From Piezodorus guildinii (Eukaryota; Arthropoda; Insecta; Hemiptera; Pentatomidae): a DNA stretch of 64,000 nucleotides. Made by a program: the position numbers and the translations under genes. The notes beneath the pieces are model-generated. The model saw nothing but the letters and a program-made list of their open reading frames with translations, was not told the DNA's origin and did no database searches. Location: the NCBI GenBank assembly GCA_023052935.1, contig CM041295.1:107076711-107140710 (forward strand), read 5' to 3'. Positions 1-12,249 of this stretch are shown here, piece by piece. Numbering within the stretch: position 1 is the first letter of the stretch; each line of letters begins with the position of its first letter.

Positions 1-74
1 GTATTATCGATTAAGAGTACAATGGTTCCAGCAGTAGTAGGAAAAATTGAATGTAGAGATTCAAAGTGCCCAAC
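1..74 (-). CDS. APMAP/hemomucin-like protein, exon g (cut by window edge)
   Basis: Last visible exon of the APMAP-like gene. On the minus strand a poly-pyrimidine tract and TTTCTAG acceptor (AG at 76-75) precede GTT GGG CAC TTT GAA, giving VGHFESLHSIFPTTAGTIVL. The previous exon ends in phase 0 with ...KKINHW, so the join reads KINHW-VGHFES, a stretch typical of insect APMAP-like proteins from the beta-propeller C-terminal third. The exon runs off the window at position 1 in phase 2, so the terminal part of the protein is not here. It is too short to appear as an ORF and was called from splice phase plus family resemblance. Confidence 0.8.
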
Positions 75-436
75 CTAGAAAAAAAAAAAAAAAAAAATTT
101 GTGGCAGTGATCATTTAATAAACAAAATAAATTTATTAGTGTCATCTCTACACCATAAAAAAAAGTTAGGAATACTGTAATTTTGAGTACACTCTGTAAT
201 TGATATGATTAATATGATGAAAATGGGTCAAATAAAGAAATAAAATAAATGGAGGTGAAGTAATGAAATACGAATAACTAGAAAAATGTTACACAAATAT
301 TTAAATGTTACACATCAAGAGAAAAAAAAGTGTATTCCTCATAAATTAGCATCAGTTATCAGCATGTCCATCATAACTATTTAATGAAAAAATATAATAA
401 ATATTAACAAAAAAATATGATCATAATATATAATAA

Positions 437-540
437 AATTTCTTCTTCTTCTTCATCTTTCCTCTCCACTGCACAGCAGTGTGAGGGGGTCGCTTGTAGA
501 GGCTGATCCAGGCATTCCTATTCTGCGCCATTTAATTAAT
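437..540 (-). mobile_element. 5'-truncated RTE-like LINE 3' end
   Basis: The block TCTTTCCTCTCCACTGCACA and following bases resemble 1217-1290, the 3' end of the larger LINE at 1203-4112, in the same reverse orientation. A short (TTC)n run takes the place of that copy's (TCA)n tail. AT-rich flanks containing TAATAAAATT on both sides could be a target-site duplication. It is a short dead insertion in an APMAP intron. Confidence 0.6.
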
Positions 541-1202
541 AAAATTAATAATAAGGTTTCATCCTTCAGAAACTATTAGTTTGTCATGAAAAACCTACAA
601 CACCTTTCATTCCTTAGTTTAATTCTTCAAAATCATTTCCACTCTTTTTTTAAACAGACCCTTCCCTTTTATGTTCATTAATAACCATAAAGATATTTTT
701 ACAATTTATTATATCTATTTAAAGTCATGATCTCAAGTCCACTTTCACATTCATGTCCAAGAATAGTACACTTTCACATATCATAATTTTTTTAGCAGAA
801 AATTTATTTGATATTCAATTTTGTCTATGTAAGATCAATGCTAAGCCTTACTTTAAATTTATATTTATTGTTTACACATTAGAAGAACTATAAGAACTTC
901 ATTCAAGTTTTCAAGAAGTTCAAGCATTCATCTCAGTTGTTGACATAATACCAACATTCAAAAGCCAGAGTTTTGCTATTATCATTATTTTCAATGATCA
1001 TGCGACAGTCAATAAATAGTTAAATATTGTTGGGGCTCTTCTGGTCCATATTTATTTACTATAGAGGCAGCACACACACATTGAATGATTATATTGTGTA
1101 AAAAATATAGTGGATTCACTTTATATATTTTTAAAAAACATAAAAATGATATAGACAGCTCAGTAAAGAACTTAAGATTCAAATAAATTTGTAGTAATAA
1201 CA

Positions 1203-4112
1203 TCATCATCATCATAGTCTTATCCTCTCTACCGCTGCACAGTGTGAGGAGATGCCCTCTGTAGAGCTTGGATCACATATCTCTCTCCTGAACCAGCACT
1301 CTTCTCTTCCAATCTAGCCCACACTTCCTGAATGCCTCCTTAACACCTTCTACCCAGGTTTTTCGAGGTTTTCCTTGCAGTCCCATCTGGATTCATTCAA
1401 AGAAGGTGGCCAATTTATTAATTTTCCTCTAGAATGGTTTCCAGTGCCTGTACCTCAAGGTTTGACCTGATTCTTGAGTTTTCCCTTAAACTTTTCTTAG
1501 GTACCTCATCTCCATTGCCTGAATCTGGCTCCTATGCTTTGATGTGAGAGTCTACGACTCAGAGGAGTAGAAAGAATAGGCAGGAAAGTCAACCTGTACT
1601 GTATTTTATTTCCTTCTGTTGAGGAAGCCTCTCTTAACTGTGTGGAACATTCTGCCTGCCGCTCTCAACTTCTGAGACATCTCTCCGACAATACTTCTGC
1701 TTTTATTCAGCCAGGCTCTTAGGTACCTCGACCTGCTACAAAACTTTCCCTCTCAATTTCAGGATTCTCATTACTTGCCGTGGTTTCCTACCTTCTCTTA
1801 TGTATTTTGTTTTTTCTGGATTTATACTCATGTTGATATAGGACAGTTCTTTATGTACAATACCCACACTAGTTGTAGGAACCGATCACTGGCAACAATT
1901 ATGGTTGGTCAGCAAAGGCCAGCACAGAGTAGAGAGTAGGCTGCAGGTTCCTATATCCAATTTGAAATGGTCCTACTCCAGGCTTGGCCTTCCTCAGCGC
2001 CTGTTCAAGTACTAATATAAAGAGGAGGGGGCTTAGACTGCATCCATGGCATATTCCCAGGGTAATCTCAAACTCCTAGGAGATATTATTGCTTGTTCTT
2101 ACAACGTGCCAATATCTGCATTTCTTTCAGACAGGGCTTGCTCAATATCCTCCTTTCGTACTCTGTCGAAAGCCTTCCCCAGATCCACGAAACAGACAGA
2201 CAGTTCTTTCCCTTTCTCGATGGTCTTCTCAATGTAAAAATCAGGTCTTGCTCTTTGAGTTTCTAAAACTATACTGTTCCTTTCTGATATGGCAGTTAAC
2301 AGTTCTTTTAATCCTTGTTTCTAAGATTCTTGTGTATAGCTTGCTTGGAACACTAAGTAAGGATATACCTTGATGATTTTTGCATTCCCCATTGTCTCCT
2401 TCCTTGAAAATTGGCACCGTGGCAGCGATCTCTTAGTCCTTTGGTATCCTTTTCTTATGCCATATTAAGTTCAGAAGATGGAGAAACATTTATTCACCTT
2501 TGCTGCCCATGTAGCACATCATTTTGGGAGTTATTTCGAGTTTTATCTTTCAGAAAACTTCCTGTGATTCTTTCTCACTGATGAATAATTTTGAATCATC
2601 TAATCCGAACTGATATCTTCCCCTTCTAGCATTTCCTTGAAATATTCCCTCCATATCTCCATTATTTCTTCGGCTCGCCAGATGATACTTTAATTCATTT
2701 CAGCCTTTGTTGCCATTCTTTTCCCATTCTCTTTATTGCTTAATAGAAGATCTTTTGGTTCTCTTTCGCATTTTCCTCCATTTTGTGACCAAAATCTTCC
2801 CAAAATTTTTGCTTAGCTTCAAGGACTTTCTTATATTTTTTAGAAGTTATAGAGTTTGGCTTCTTTTCTTATATTTTTATATCTCTGGTGTTGGATGGAT
2901 GTTCTCTGACTATGAAAGTCTCACCATGCTTTCTTCTTTTCTTGGACCTTTTTCTTGACATCATCCACCCACCAAGGACTTCTAAAGCCAGATCCAACAC
3001 TTTTCTCCCCATATACTAGTCTGGATACATCCAGCATGATCTTGAATGATGCCCAGCTGGATCCGATATCATCACTATCCCATGAACTATTGGACTTTAG
3101 TGCCATTCTATTCACTTCTTCTTGGAAGTATTGAGCGGTTTTTTTCTCTTTTAGCCTGTAGGACTTTATTATCTTTTTCGACACTTTTCTATGTCTTTTC
3201 CAGGGATTTTGTTAATTACAAAGCTTGTCTAGCGCCAAGAAATAGTGATCGCTCCCAAACTCATACCTTTTTTCGACTCTGGCATCTAATACCTCAGAAA
3301 CCTCTTATTTTTTTTCACATGAAAATTATCTATTATAGATTTTTCATTTCTCCCTGACTCCTCTCTGGTAAGTTTGTGATTTTCTCTATGGGGGAAGAGA
3401 GCATCAGCGATTTTAACTTCATTGGTGACACAGAACCTGAGAATTTTATATCCATTGTTGTTGATGTTGCTTTTGCAGTACCTCCCCACGACTTCTTACC
3501 ATTTGTCCTCATTGCCAACTCTACCGTTTAAGTCCCCGAAAATCATCAGGGTACCATCACATTGAAAAACACATCTTTTACCTCTTGTCGAGCATTTTCT
3601 TTGGGACCATATGTCACTATTAATGAATATGTTTTGTCACCCTCTAATATAACCAGAACCATTGGGCAATCATGAATATATTTGAAACTTCTGATTGAAG
3701 AGGATAGGTTGTTATGGTATAAGAACCCCAATAGTGGATTGGGTGGGGCCACCATCTCATTTCTGTTGACTCCTGATTACAGAAGAGCGTAGTTGTATGT
3801 AAAATGTCCACCTTTGCTTTTTTCATTTCTTCTAAGAGTTCAAAGAAGAGATCTAATATGATGAGATAAAGATATCTCTCATTCAGGCCGCATACATTCC
3901 ATGTAGCAAATCTTATAATCAGTTTTCCACGCCATGTTGAATTTCTTAAAATCAATCCAGCTCTATTATTTCCTATTTCCATAATAATTATTGATTTAGG
4001 GAAAATGGGGTATATCAGTCCGCTACCCCCGAGTCAGGTGGAGTGGCTACCTCCTCGGAGCATCCTGACATGCTTCCCCTCGGGCGGCTTCCTGGGAGAG
4101 GTGACCCTAGGG
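1203..4112 (-). mobile_element. RTE-type non-LTR retrotransposon relic, near full length
   Basis: Reverse-orientation LINE in the last visible APMAP intron. A 15-bp direct repeat TTTGTAGTAATAACA flanks it (1188-1202 and 4113-4127), fitting a target-site duplication. The 3' end is (TCA)n on the plus strand, i.e. (TGA)n on the element strand, like the microsatellite tails of RTE elements. Around 3790-3930 the minus strand encodes an APE-type endonuclease start (RFATWNVCGLNE ... EEMKKAKVDIL). At about 2080-2230 it encodes RT motif A (VCFVDLGKAFDRVRKEDIEQ). Further down are RT C-terminal remnants. Stops and frameshifts make it non-functional. The size (2.9 kb) is close to full length for RTE elements; the clade call rests on tail and order, not on an alignment. 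Confidence 0.8.
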
Positions 4113-4212
4113 TTTGTAGTAATAACAATATGAGAAATAAATGGAATTTGAGCAAGTTAAATTTATACATTACTTTGAATGTCACCTAAAAACTGATTTT
4201 AAAGGTACTTAC

Positions 4213-4468
4213 CCAATGATTTATTTTCTTAAGATATACGCTAGGGTACAAGGTGTCCAATAGTTCTACTATTTGTTCGACCATTGCCATTGAACGAGCT
4301 ATTAATTTTCTAACTATTCGCCATTCAGATAATGTTTCCACAAATTTATCAGGTGTCATAATAATGGAAACAATGAAATGCCCGTCAACATAATTAACAT
4401 TGTCTGGAAATCCAGGTAGATATGAGAAAACCTCTACCATCCCTGCATTAGTACCTTTTAAATTATAC
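4213..4468 (-). CDS. APMAP/hemomucin-like protein, exon f
   Basis: The minus-strand acceptor CATTGTAG precedes G TAT AAT, and the donor GTAAGT follows ...AAT CAT TGG (GT at 4212-4211). The exon is 256 nt: one base completes a Lys codon, then 85 codons. The peptide contains YLPGFPDNVNYVDGHFIVSI, matching the PGFPDN(I/V) blade of APMAP and other strictosidine-synthase-like propellers. It then reads into a region rich in hydrophobic residues and ends ...LDTLYPSVYLKKINHW. PGFPDN is the strongest single diagnostic block of the family in this gene. The following intron is 4.1 kb and holds RTE-type LINE copies. Confidence 0.92.
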
Positions 4469-4877
4469 CTACAATGGAAAAAAAAAAAGTATGGAATATT
4501 TTTTATGATCACATGTTTTTAGGAAAAGAAGAGACAAATACATCACAAGTATAAGTGACAACGAAATGAGCATACAACAAATATGTAAACAAATGCATAA
4601 AACACATGGCTATCTCTTTAGAAGAGCTGAATATAGAGACTATTTCAAATTGATTACATTCTTAAAAACTTGCAAAAACCAAGTATTTAAAAATTCCCTA
4701 ATAATTGAATCTATTCTTAAAGGTCACCACACATGAGCAATCTACTTTTATAGAGCCAAGATGATTACAATCGTCTACTATATGTGTTTGCGTGTTTAAT
4801 TGTCTATCGTGCTTAGGTTTTTAAATTATAGTTTTCTTTAATGATTGAAGAATGGTTGACTGTATGGTTATATTAGG

Positions 4878-5011
4878 GAGAAGTTGATTGGGGGTGCAGT
4901 CATCGTAACATTTTAATTAAGTAAATTAAATCAAAATATTTTTTTATTTTAAAAATTAATTAATTTACGTAAGTAAATTGTTTTGATGACTGCACCTCTA
5001 ATCAACTTCTC
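4878..5011. mobile_element. Small palindromic MITE
   Basis: GAGAAGTTGATTGGGGGTGC at the left is mirrored, imperfectly, by a right end finishing ATCAACTTCTC; the arms are about 28 bp. The 134-bp element has an AT-rich centre and no coding capacity. Related single ends (a C-rich GCACCCC block next to CCAACTTCTC) occur near 40628-40651 and 56826-56850, and a related core GGTTGGGGGTGC at 16604. It lies in an APMAP intron. The transposase superfamily is unknown. Confidence 0.7.
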
Positions 5012-5843
5012 AATATATTTTTGTTTCTTTAAACAAATTTATTTAGATCTTTGTTATTACTAATGAATTAGTATTTTTGTATAAATGAAGTAAGCATATT
5101 TGCATGGTTGACAGAACATCCACTTTACATGATGTTGAAGAATAGTCTCACATAGCATAGCTTAAACCATAGATTTTTGACCAGTGGCAAATCTAGCTAG
5201 GCTAGTTGATCTAGAGGATAGATACATAATACCATTATATCAAAGTTTCTACTAACATCTGGATGGGTGACATTTAGATCAATCATGCAGAACCTTATTT
5301 CTCTAAGCATAGTGTTGCATGAAGAATTTTAATATAAAAAAAACTTTAATTAATGTTACAGATTATTTAAATTCTTCAGGCTTGGATCAATTAACCATTG
5401 TTCATATTAATGAAAGTATTTAAGTTAAATTGTTATTTGGAGTATATCAATATTTGTCACCAGCAACAATTTATTTGATATCCTGGTTTTTGTACAAAAG
5501 GAACAAGGAAACTATCATTCATAAAAGATACATTTTAATATGAAATAAGATGATTAATAACATGCAAAGTAAGCAGAAAATCATAAAAATAAAGAAAAAA
5601 AAAAAAATTATACTTTTAGATACTTGAGAATTCTGGTATGAATTCTTATATGAACAATCACTATAGGAAAAATCTAAGGAGATAAAAAAATAATGATAAA
5701 AGTCATGCAAAAATATACCCAAAATGGTAGGAAATAAAAAAAAAAAATTGGTACTTGGAAATTATTTAGAATAGGCTAATCCACAACAGACTAGATATTT
5801 TGCCTTGTACCAATATTGGAAAGAGGATGTGAAATCCTCATTA

Positions 5844-6250
5844 CTACAAAGCACTAGTTAGTATAATACTATAAAGCAGTATTTCAAGACAGCCCACCAC
5901 AGCATTGATTGGAAAGGTCACAACAGGATCCAGTAACAGTTGAACATTGCCGCAAGCTTTATAAGACTGATTAAGATGATAAAAATGATTGTTGCATTTG
6001 TCATCCAGCTTTAAGCCGAGGTAGCTCAACAAGTTTTCCATTTAGGAAAAGCTCTTTTGCAGTAGTGCACTAGCTTGTTAATTGAACCAGGCTCTAGTAA
6101 AGATAAATAAAAGATTCTAGGATCCAGACTAAAGGAATCCTCATAAATAGAGACATTCAATGTGCATTGACTATTCAAATTACTCTGACATGGTGGGGTG
6201 ATTAAATCAATCAGTTGAAGAGGTGTTTTATTTCCAAGCATAAGCAACAA
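5844..6250 (-). other. Unrecognised overlapping minus-strand ORFs
   Basis: Two ORFs in different frames abut at about 6026-6041: 6026-6250 (74 aa, includes LIDLITPPCQSNLNSQCTLN) and 5844-6041 (65 aa, includes NHFYHLNQSYKACGNVQLLL). Composition is less biased than random AT-rich translation, and a frameshift could join them. They may be remnants of a retroposed gene or an unknown mobile element inside the APMAP intron. I recognise no family, and chance is not excluded. Confidence 0.2.
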
Positions 6251-6756
6251 GGAAACTTGATCTATAAGTTAACCGAAATAAGATCGGTAATAGAAAACCA
6301 CCTAAGCTGTTATGAGGAAAAGGTGGAGTAAGAATCATACCTTTTTGGGTGGGTTTTGGAATTCACCTTGCTTGGATACTTGGTCACATGCACCAATGCC
6401 ATTGGAGGGAAAATTAGGGGAAGTATGTTTATGATGCTTATTAGGCTCCCAGCCAACTCAGAAAAACAGTCGTAAGAAGTGATGACGTTATCCTATAATG
6501 TACACATTGTTTATTGTGGTAAGGTATCCAAGGAGACTACATTGTGTGGCCTAGAGTCTATATGGTCTGTTGCTCTAATAGGGAAAACAAATTAACAATG
6601 GTAACAGTAGTAAACATTGAGAAATGCAATCTATTGTTTACTACTGTTGCTGTTGTAAATTTTGTTTTTCCTATTGGGGTACAGGCCATGTAGGCTCTGG
6701 GCCACACAATGTAGTCTCCTTGGATATCTTACTGTGATTCACAATAATACATTATA

Positions 6757-7652
6757 TTGGGTTGATGCAAAATTAATGCAGGTTTTTAGTAGGTATTGTA
6801 AATACGCCATATCTTTACTTTAACCATATATATTTAATCAAAATAATTTCCATCTGAATCAATGCACTTTTGCCAACGTTCAACAAGCTTTCTTATTCCA
6901 CCAGAAAAAAAATCCGAATCCCTGGACTCAATGAAATCACGAAAAGAATTTTCAATGTCGTCCTGGTTTTGAAAATTTTTCTCCCTCAAAAAGTTGTCCA
7001 GATGCCTGAAAAAGTGGAAGTCTGTAGGAGAGAGGTCAGGTGAATAAGGCGGATGTTGGAGAACTTCGTAGCCCAACTCGTGCAGTCGTCGAAGCGTTGG
7101 TTGTGCAACGTGTGGTCTGGCGTTATCGTGGAGCAGGATCGGCCCCTTCCGATTCATCAATGCTGGGCAAAGACGTTGCAATTTTTTATTCATGCTGTCA
7201 ATTTCTTGACAGTACTTGTCAGCAGTTATAGTCTCACCTATTGACCTCAGCTGGTCGTTGTCCAGAGCAAGATGACGGCCCCGACCTTCCTTGTCTTCGA
7301 GGTCGAAATCTCCTCTGCGAAACTTCTGGAACCAACGCTGCACCGTGCACTCATTAATAGCCCCCTGACCCCACAATTCATTAATATTACGAGCCGTTTG
7401 CGCAGCGCTGCGCCCTAATTTAAATTCGTAAAAATAAATTTGACGAAAATCGCACTTTGACATTTTCGATTCAAGACCTTTGGACACACTGAACAAAACG
7501 ATTTTACTAAACAAATTCATGGTGAAAGAGAGGGTATTAGATAAGGTTTGTTTTGGTATAATAATGATCAATGTTAGGATTAGCTTTGTTTACACAATTG
7601 GAATTAAGATATTGCAATAGAGGAAACCTGCATTAATTTCGCATCAGCCCAA
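6757..7652 (-). mobile_element. Mariner-family DNA transposon, internally deleted
   Basis: Terminal inverted repeats of about 30 bp (TTGGGTTGATGCAAAATTAA at the left; the right complements TTGGGCTGATGCGAAATTAA) are flanked by TA on both sides (6755-6756, 7653-7654), the standard Tc1/mariner target duplication. The element is 896 bp, against about 1.3 kb for an intact mariner, because the transposase has lost its middle. It sits inside the right arm of the fold-back element. Confidence 0.92.
6834..7463 (-). pseudogene. Mariner transposase, internally deleted
   Basis: An uninterrupted frame of 209 codons from ATG at 7463 (MSKCDFRQIYFYEFKLGRSA), against roughly 340-350 in intact mariner transposases. 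The N-terminus carries the mariner HTH region (FKLGRSAAQTARNINELWGQ, then CTVQRWFQKFRRGDFDLED). The C-terminus carries LLHDNARPHVAQPTLRRLHE and HPPYSPDLSPTDFHFFRHLD, holding two of the three catalytic aspartates of the DDD triad. The segment between the linker and the second catalytic block, including the first catalytic D, is missing, so activity is not expected. The frame extends upstream to 7571 but MSKCDF is the better start by family. Confidence 0.85.
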
Positions 7653-7665
7653 TACAATAGAGTCA

Positions 7666-7899
7666 TCACTTCTTATGGCAAAAATCAGCAAACAAATCCC
7701 ACTTTTTATTTCTCAACAAACATGTAAGGTAAGAAGGCTCCTTGCTGCTAGTTCCACAAAGACGATTAATTGTATTTAGTATTGTCTGTAACGATTCATG
7801 AGGATAGAGTTTAAAAGTAGCTGGATAACACAATGACAGATATTTTTTGGCCAAAAAGAGGTTTATCAATTTGAAAGGTAAAATTTGAAAAACTACCAC
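7666..7899 (-). other. Unrecognised minus-strand ORF
   Basis: 77-residue ORF with a mixed composition (includes TILNTINRLCGTSSKEPSYL) directly beside the fold-back element. It lies on the same strand as the unrecognised ORFs at 5844-6250, on the other side of that element. It may belong to the same broken unit, interrupted by the insertion. No family recognised; random occurrence is possible. Confidence 0.18.
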
Positions 7900-10715
7900 A
7901 GTGGAATTAAACAGTTGAGCATCATAGAAGGTAGGAGTTTACCAATAGAAAAAAATAAAATAAATTAATACAGAATAGGAAAATTATTAATCTAATGCAA
8001 GAAAACAGACAAAATCACATCACAGGGTAATAATTTAAATATAAACTAAAACCAAAAATAAATAGGTAACAGTAAATTATTATGTTAAAAAAATTATAAC
8101 TAAAATATTGATACACTTAAAAATCTAAAAATTAAACATGAAGGATCCATAAAAAAAAATTAATAAATTAAAATTTGAGAAAATATCTGAAAGAAAAATT
8201 ACAATTAGTGTGAGTACTAACAAGGAGGGAGGAGATTTTGAGAGACCCTCAATTATTGACAAAGCGGAAAATACAAGATATTTCAAGATATTCATATAGA
8301 ACCTATTAATTATTTACTGACCAGAGATATAATGAATAAATTGCTACTATGATATGAGAAAAAAATAGTGACAGAGAAGTGAAATAAATTAATGGTTGCA
8401 TGAGTTTTAAAAAAAAAGTCATTAGAAACTTATTTTTACGAATCAGAAATAATTGCATTTCGTCATTAAGTCCATTCAAGAGAAGTTCTATGGTATGTTA
8501 TACATATGTCAAGTAATAAATTTAATAAAGACAACAAAACTATTGTACATTTATTTTTGGTTTTAATTCATATTCAAAATATTTCAAATATAAAAAGCAG
8601 AATATATTAAATGCAGAAATAGCTGTTTCAAAAATCATCCAAAAGAATGTGAGACAAAATTAAATCAGATTCACAAACAGAAAATATAAAATACAGATTT
8701 AAACAATTATATTGTTACTAAGCAAAAAGATAAGCCTTATGTTAAGCAACAATTTTTAATTTTTGAACTTTCCACTTACTTAAAATAAATAGATGACTTG
8801 CTGATAATGGTGACAAATGATGGATGACTGAGAAGTCTCCATGTGTAAAAGGGTTCTTGTTTTGATGTGAATTAGAAAACTGTTTGCAGCAGACAGAACT
8901 TATAAACACGAATCCATATATGTCAACATTAATTTCTAAAGACGATGATGACAAATTGGAAAGTGGTAATATATTCTAGATATTAAAATAAAATATAGAT
9001 ATTGCAAAAATGATACCAAATAAAAAAAATTAAGAAAAGTAAGTTTTTTTTGTTGTTTTTTAAAAAAATAGAATTATTGATATTTACAACTGTATAATGG
9101 TATACATCTAGTAAATGAGATACAAGATACAAATGTCATGATTAACATGTGGGGATACTACCAATTGGCAGCTCCCCAAAAACTATGTTAAACTAGAGGC
9201 GTCTGAAAAGAAGATAGGGTCTCTAGTCAAATGATAGGGTTAGAATCTTGACCTTCTCATCATGTTTAAAATAGGTTTGTTACCTGTAGGATATCCTGTT
9301 CTCTTTGCAACAACAGGACTAAGAAAGAACATTCAAATACTGAAAAAAAAGCTAATATTTTCCTGTGAAGGCTTAAGTAAGATTGTCATTAAACATTTGA
9401 CCAATGCAATAAAGACTTAGTCTTCAGTTGCAGTCGAACAAAAACCAATGATTTTTTACAGACTATACTTATTTTAAGAAAAAAAAAACAACAACAGCTG
9501 TAGAGGCAAAAAGTGATATTTAAACTGAAGGTGAAGGTGTTCTTGACCCTCCTACAGTGTGGCACTGATTTGAAAAAATTAGCAGTTGAGATACATACTT
9601 GAAACAGAATAAGAGCTCAACACATCCATTGGTAGATATTTATGAGGCTCTGCAGAAAACTGTAGAATTGAATACAGCTACAAGTACAAACACAATTGCT
9701 AGGAATATGGAGTACCATAGGAAACCATTAGTACTTATTTAAGTTCATCTTCAGTAACTTTCTTCTCTAACGTTTTATATAAAACTTTAATATGAATTGT
9801 GTTAAATTCTCTACAGATATCACAAGTAACATTTTTTGAACTTTGAAACATCTTCTGAAATACAAAGCCTAAAAAAATTGTAAAAATGTCAACAAAATAT
9901 GAAAAATTAGCTATCTGTGATCTGGCACTCAGAAACTATTATTTAGTGCAGTTTACAACAAAATACATAATAACCATTCATGTTGAGGATTTAATTTCAT
10001 ACAAAATATTTGTTATTACTTCAGGACTCTATAGAATATGGATAACAATTTTAGAGAAAGCAGAGTAAAAATTCCACCCTGTCCAAATTATATTAGGCTG
10101 TTCCCTATTTTGGAAATGTATAATGTATATGGGAATGTGTAATTTTGAAAAAGCCATTGATTTCAGGTATACGAAAGTCATTTCAGGATTTCAGTCATTA
10201 GTAATTTCTTTACAAAAACCTTTTTGCATTGCAGTCATACAACTTTAGATAAAAGAAGACATATTAAAAATTAATGGACTTGGAAGAGTTATTGAAGAAA
10301 TAAAGAGAAGATAAATATTGGGGTCTGGACGTGTCAGTAAATTTCATCTCACTAATTAAAGGCTAATACAGATAAGTAAAAAGTCATGGAGGGTTGTCTA
10401 TATGCAAGAAAAATCCTGCCTAATTCACCAATATTTGAAGCTAAGGAGTCTTGGGGCACTCAGTACCCCATGTCCCAGTATAGATCCAGAATAAAAAAAG
10501 TTACTTTTGTTGGGAGGTGGGGTACTGAATGCCTCATCCGGAGATTTCCTCATTTTTTATGTTTTCAACAGTTCAATAAAATTCACTGTATGATAAATTG
10601 TATCTTTTATTGATTTTAGGAAAAGAAAAAAATATATCAAAATTTTAAGAAAACATTTCAGGTCGTGGGAAACATTTGAAAGTCTGTTGGGGATCTGTAT
10701 ACCCCATGTACCCTC
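7900..10715. other. Intronic AT-rich sequence, little recognised
   Basis: Part of the APMAP intron between 12249 and 4469. I see only AT-rich sequence, scattered short ORFs and homopolymer runs. The block ATTGATATTTACAACTGTATA near 9077-9097 recurs at 62799-62819, at the 3' end of the Jockey-like relic, so a short LINE tail with its adjoining poly(T) may lie near 9040-9100. Nothing else is supported. Confidence 0.4.
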
Positions 10716-10719
10716 TTAA

Positions 10720-11602
10720 AGTTAATTACTATATTATTTATATTTTCTAATTCTTGCTCAGAGAAATTTACATTTCATTTAATAATTAAGAGTAAATCAT
10801 AAGTAAAGAAAGCAAATAACCAACAGAAATTTTATTTGTATATGGCAAGTAAGATAAAATAATAAGCAAGTATGTATTACAAACTTTGTTTTTAACTTTG
10901 TAATCACTAAGATTTGTGAATTTAACATATGTATTTACATTATAAACTACTACTAAACAATATTTAAGTTTACAAGTAGTATACTGATGATTAAATAACT
11001 TTTAAGCTAGTTTTTTCAAATTACTTTGTTTCCTATTTGGTTAGATCAGGCCCAGTTTTCCTTCTTATACTCAGTAAGATCAGGGAATGTTAATTCCAAC
11101 TATTTTCTTGATAAAATCCCACCATTCTATTAAAATATGAGTTTTTTTAAAAATTGTAAACCAAATTAATGTGGTTGTGGGAAGAAATACCATAAAAAAA
11201 CTTTATTTCATTGAGAAGTTAAGAGAACCAAAGCAACAGGATAAGGTTCTTTAAAATAACTTTTAAAAACATTGTTATAAGGTATAAACCAATGATTCCA
11301 AATCATAGTGGTGATTCAAGCCATGCACAATGAACCAATGTAAGTCACAAAATGATAAAAACGATAAATTAATGGTCAAATATTACAGAAGTTAGGTACT
11401 TTCGCTACCTCAGGGAATATAGTACCTTTTGGAAAGAACTACAATTTTCTAATGCATATTTCAAGGATTTGTGTGTTTTAGATGAAATTAGATAACGGAT
11501 TTTGATAAAACTAAACCATTAGAATAAAAATATGTCAAAATATTAATTTTGTAAAAAAATCCTTTAGTACTTTTTTTTTGGAAATTAATGTCTCAATTTA
11601 TC
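10720..11602. mobile_element. Decayed copy of the 1337-bp TIR element family
   Basis: This follows the right two-thirds of the elements at 23355 and 31935 in order with many substitutions: TTAGATCAGGCCCAG, AATTCCAACTATTTT, ATTCTATTAAAATATGAG, GTGATTCAAGCCATG, then ATATAGTACCTTTTGGAA, and an end GGAAATTAATGTCTCAATT. The left terminus is lost or unrecognisable. Decay relative to the other two copies shows an older insertion of the same family. Confidence 0.75.
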
Positions 11603-12249
11603 AAAATAAAAAATATTAGAGGGAAAGATTAAGAAGTTCAGGAAGGGTCTGAAATTTTCTATAATATGACAAAAGACTCCTGGTTCCCGTTTCCACTTAC
11701 AGGGATAAGACGAGAGCATGAAATGTGTTCCGATTTACCAAGGTTTGTAAATGCCATAAATGTATTTTAGTGGAGTACCAACTTTGCAATAAACAGGCTT
11801 TCATGTAATACCGATAATTTTATTTCTGGACCATTTCAATATAATTTAAGAATCCTGAGCCAAACTACTGCTGCTCAAAACTTTTTTGATGAAATGCAAT
11901 GCCGAACCTAAAACCTGTTTTGGCAAAATATAAACGAAAAAGGTTTGGTACCTGATAACAACACAAACACTTGAAAAATAAAATAAATTATTGGTCATTT
12001 TCTGACAGGCATTAAAAGCATTCCATTGGGCAAATAATAATTGTTTACAGCTTATGTTTATTTCAATAAATGAAGATAAGATTTATTTATAATTTCATAG
12101 CATGGATCATCCATTTCTGGAACACTTAAATCCAGGAAATATTGCTAACATTTTTTTAAAAATAGTTTAGTAAGTTATAGAAGAACAAAACCATTAGACT
12201 AAAATTATTTGGTTATAAAATAAACAAATAAAAAAAAAAAAAATCATAC

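Larger units (their letters stand above)
6465..7676. mobile_element. Fold-back (hairpin) element, split by a mariner
   Basis: Two arms of about 150-160 bp lie almost back to back around 6625. The left arm has AGAAGTGATGAC ... CAAGGAGACTACATTGTGTGG ... TAGTAAACATTG. The right arm returns CTATTGTTTACTACTG ... CCACACAATGTAGTCTCCTTGG ... and, beyond the mariner, GTCATCACTTCTTA. With the mariner (6757-7652) removed, the right arm is continuous and complements the left. The boundaries are those of the visible complementarity. Without its mariner it is a hairpin of about 310 bp with almost no loop and no coding sequence. Confidence 0.75.

Noticed and set aside
9886..10613. Plus-strand ORFs of 60 and 75 aa
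   Set aside because: No family resemblance, no splice support, and a length expected by chance.
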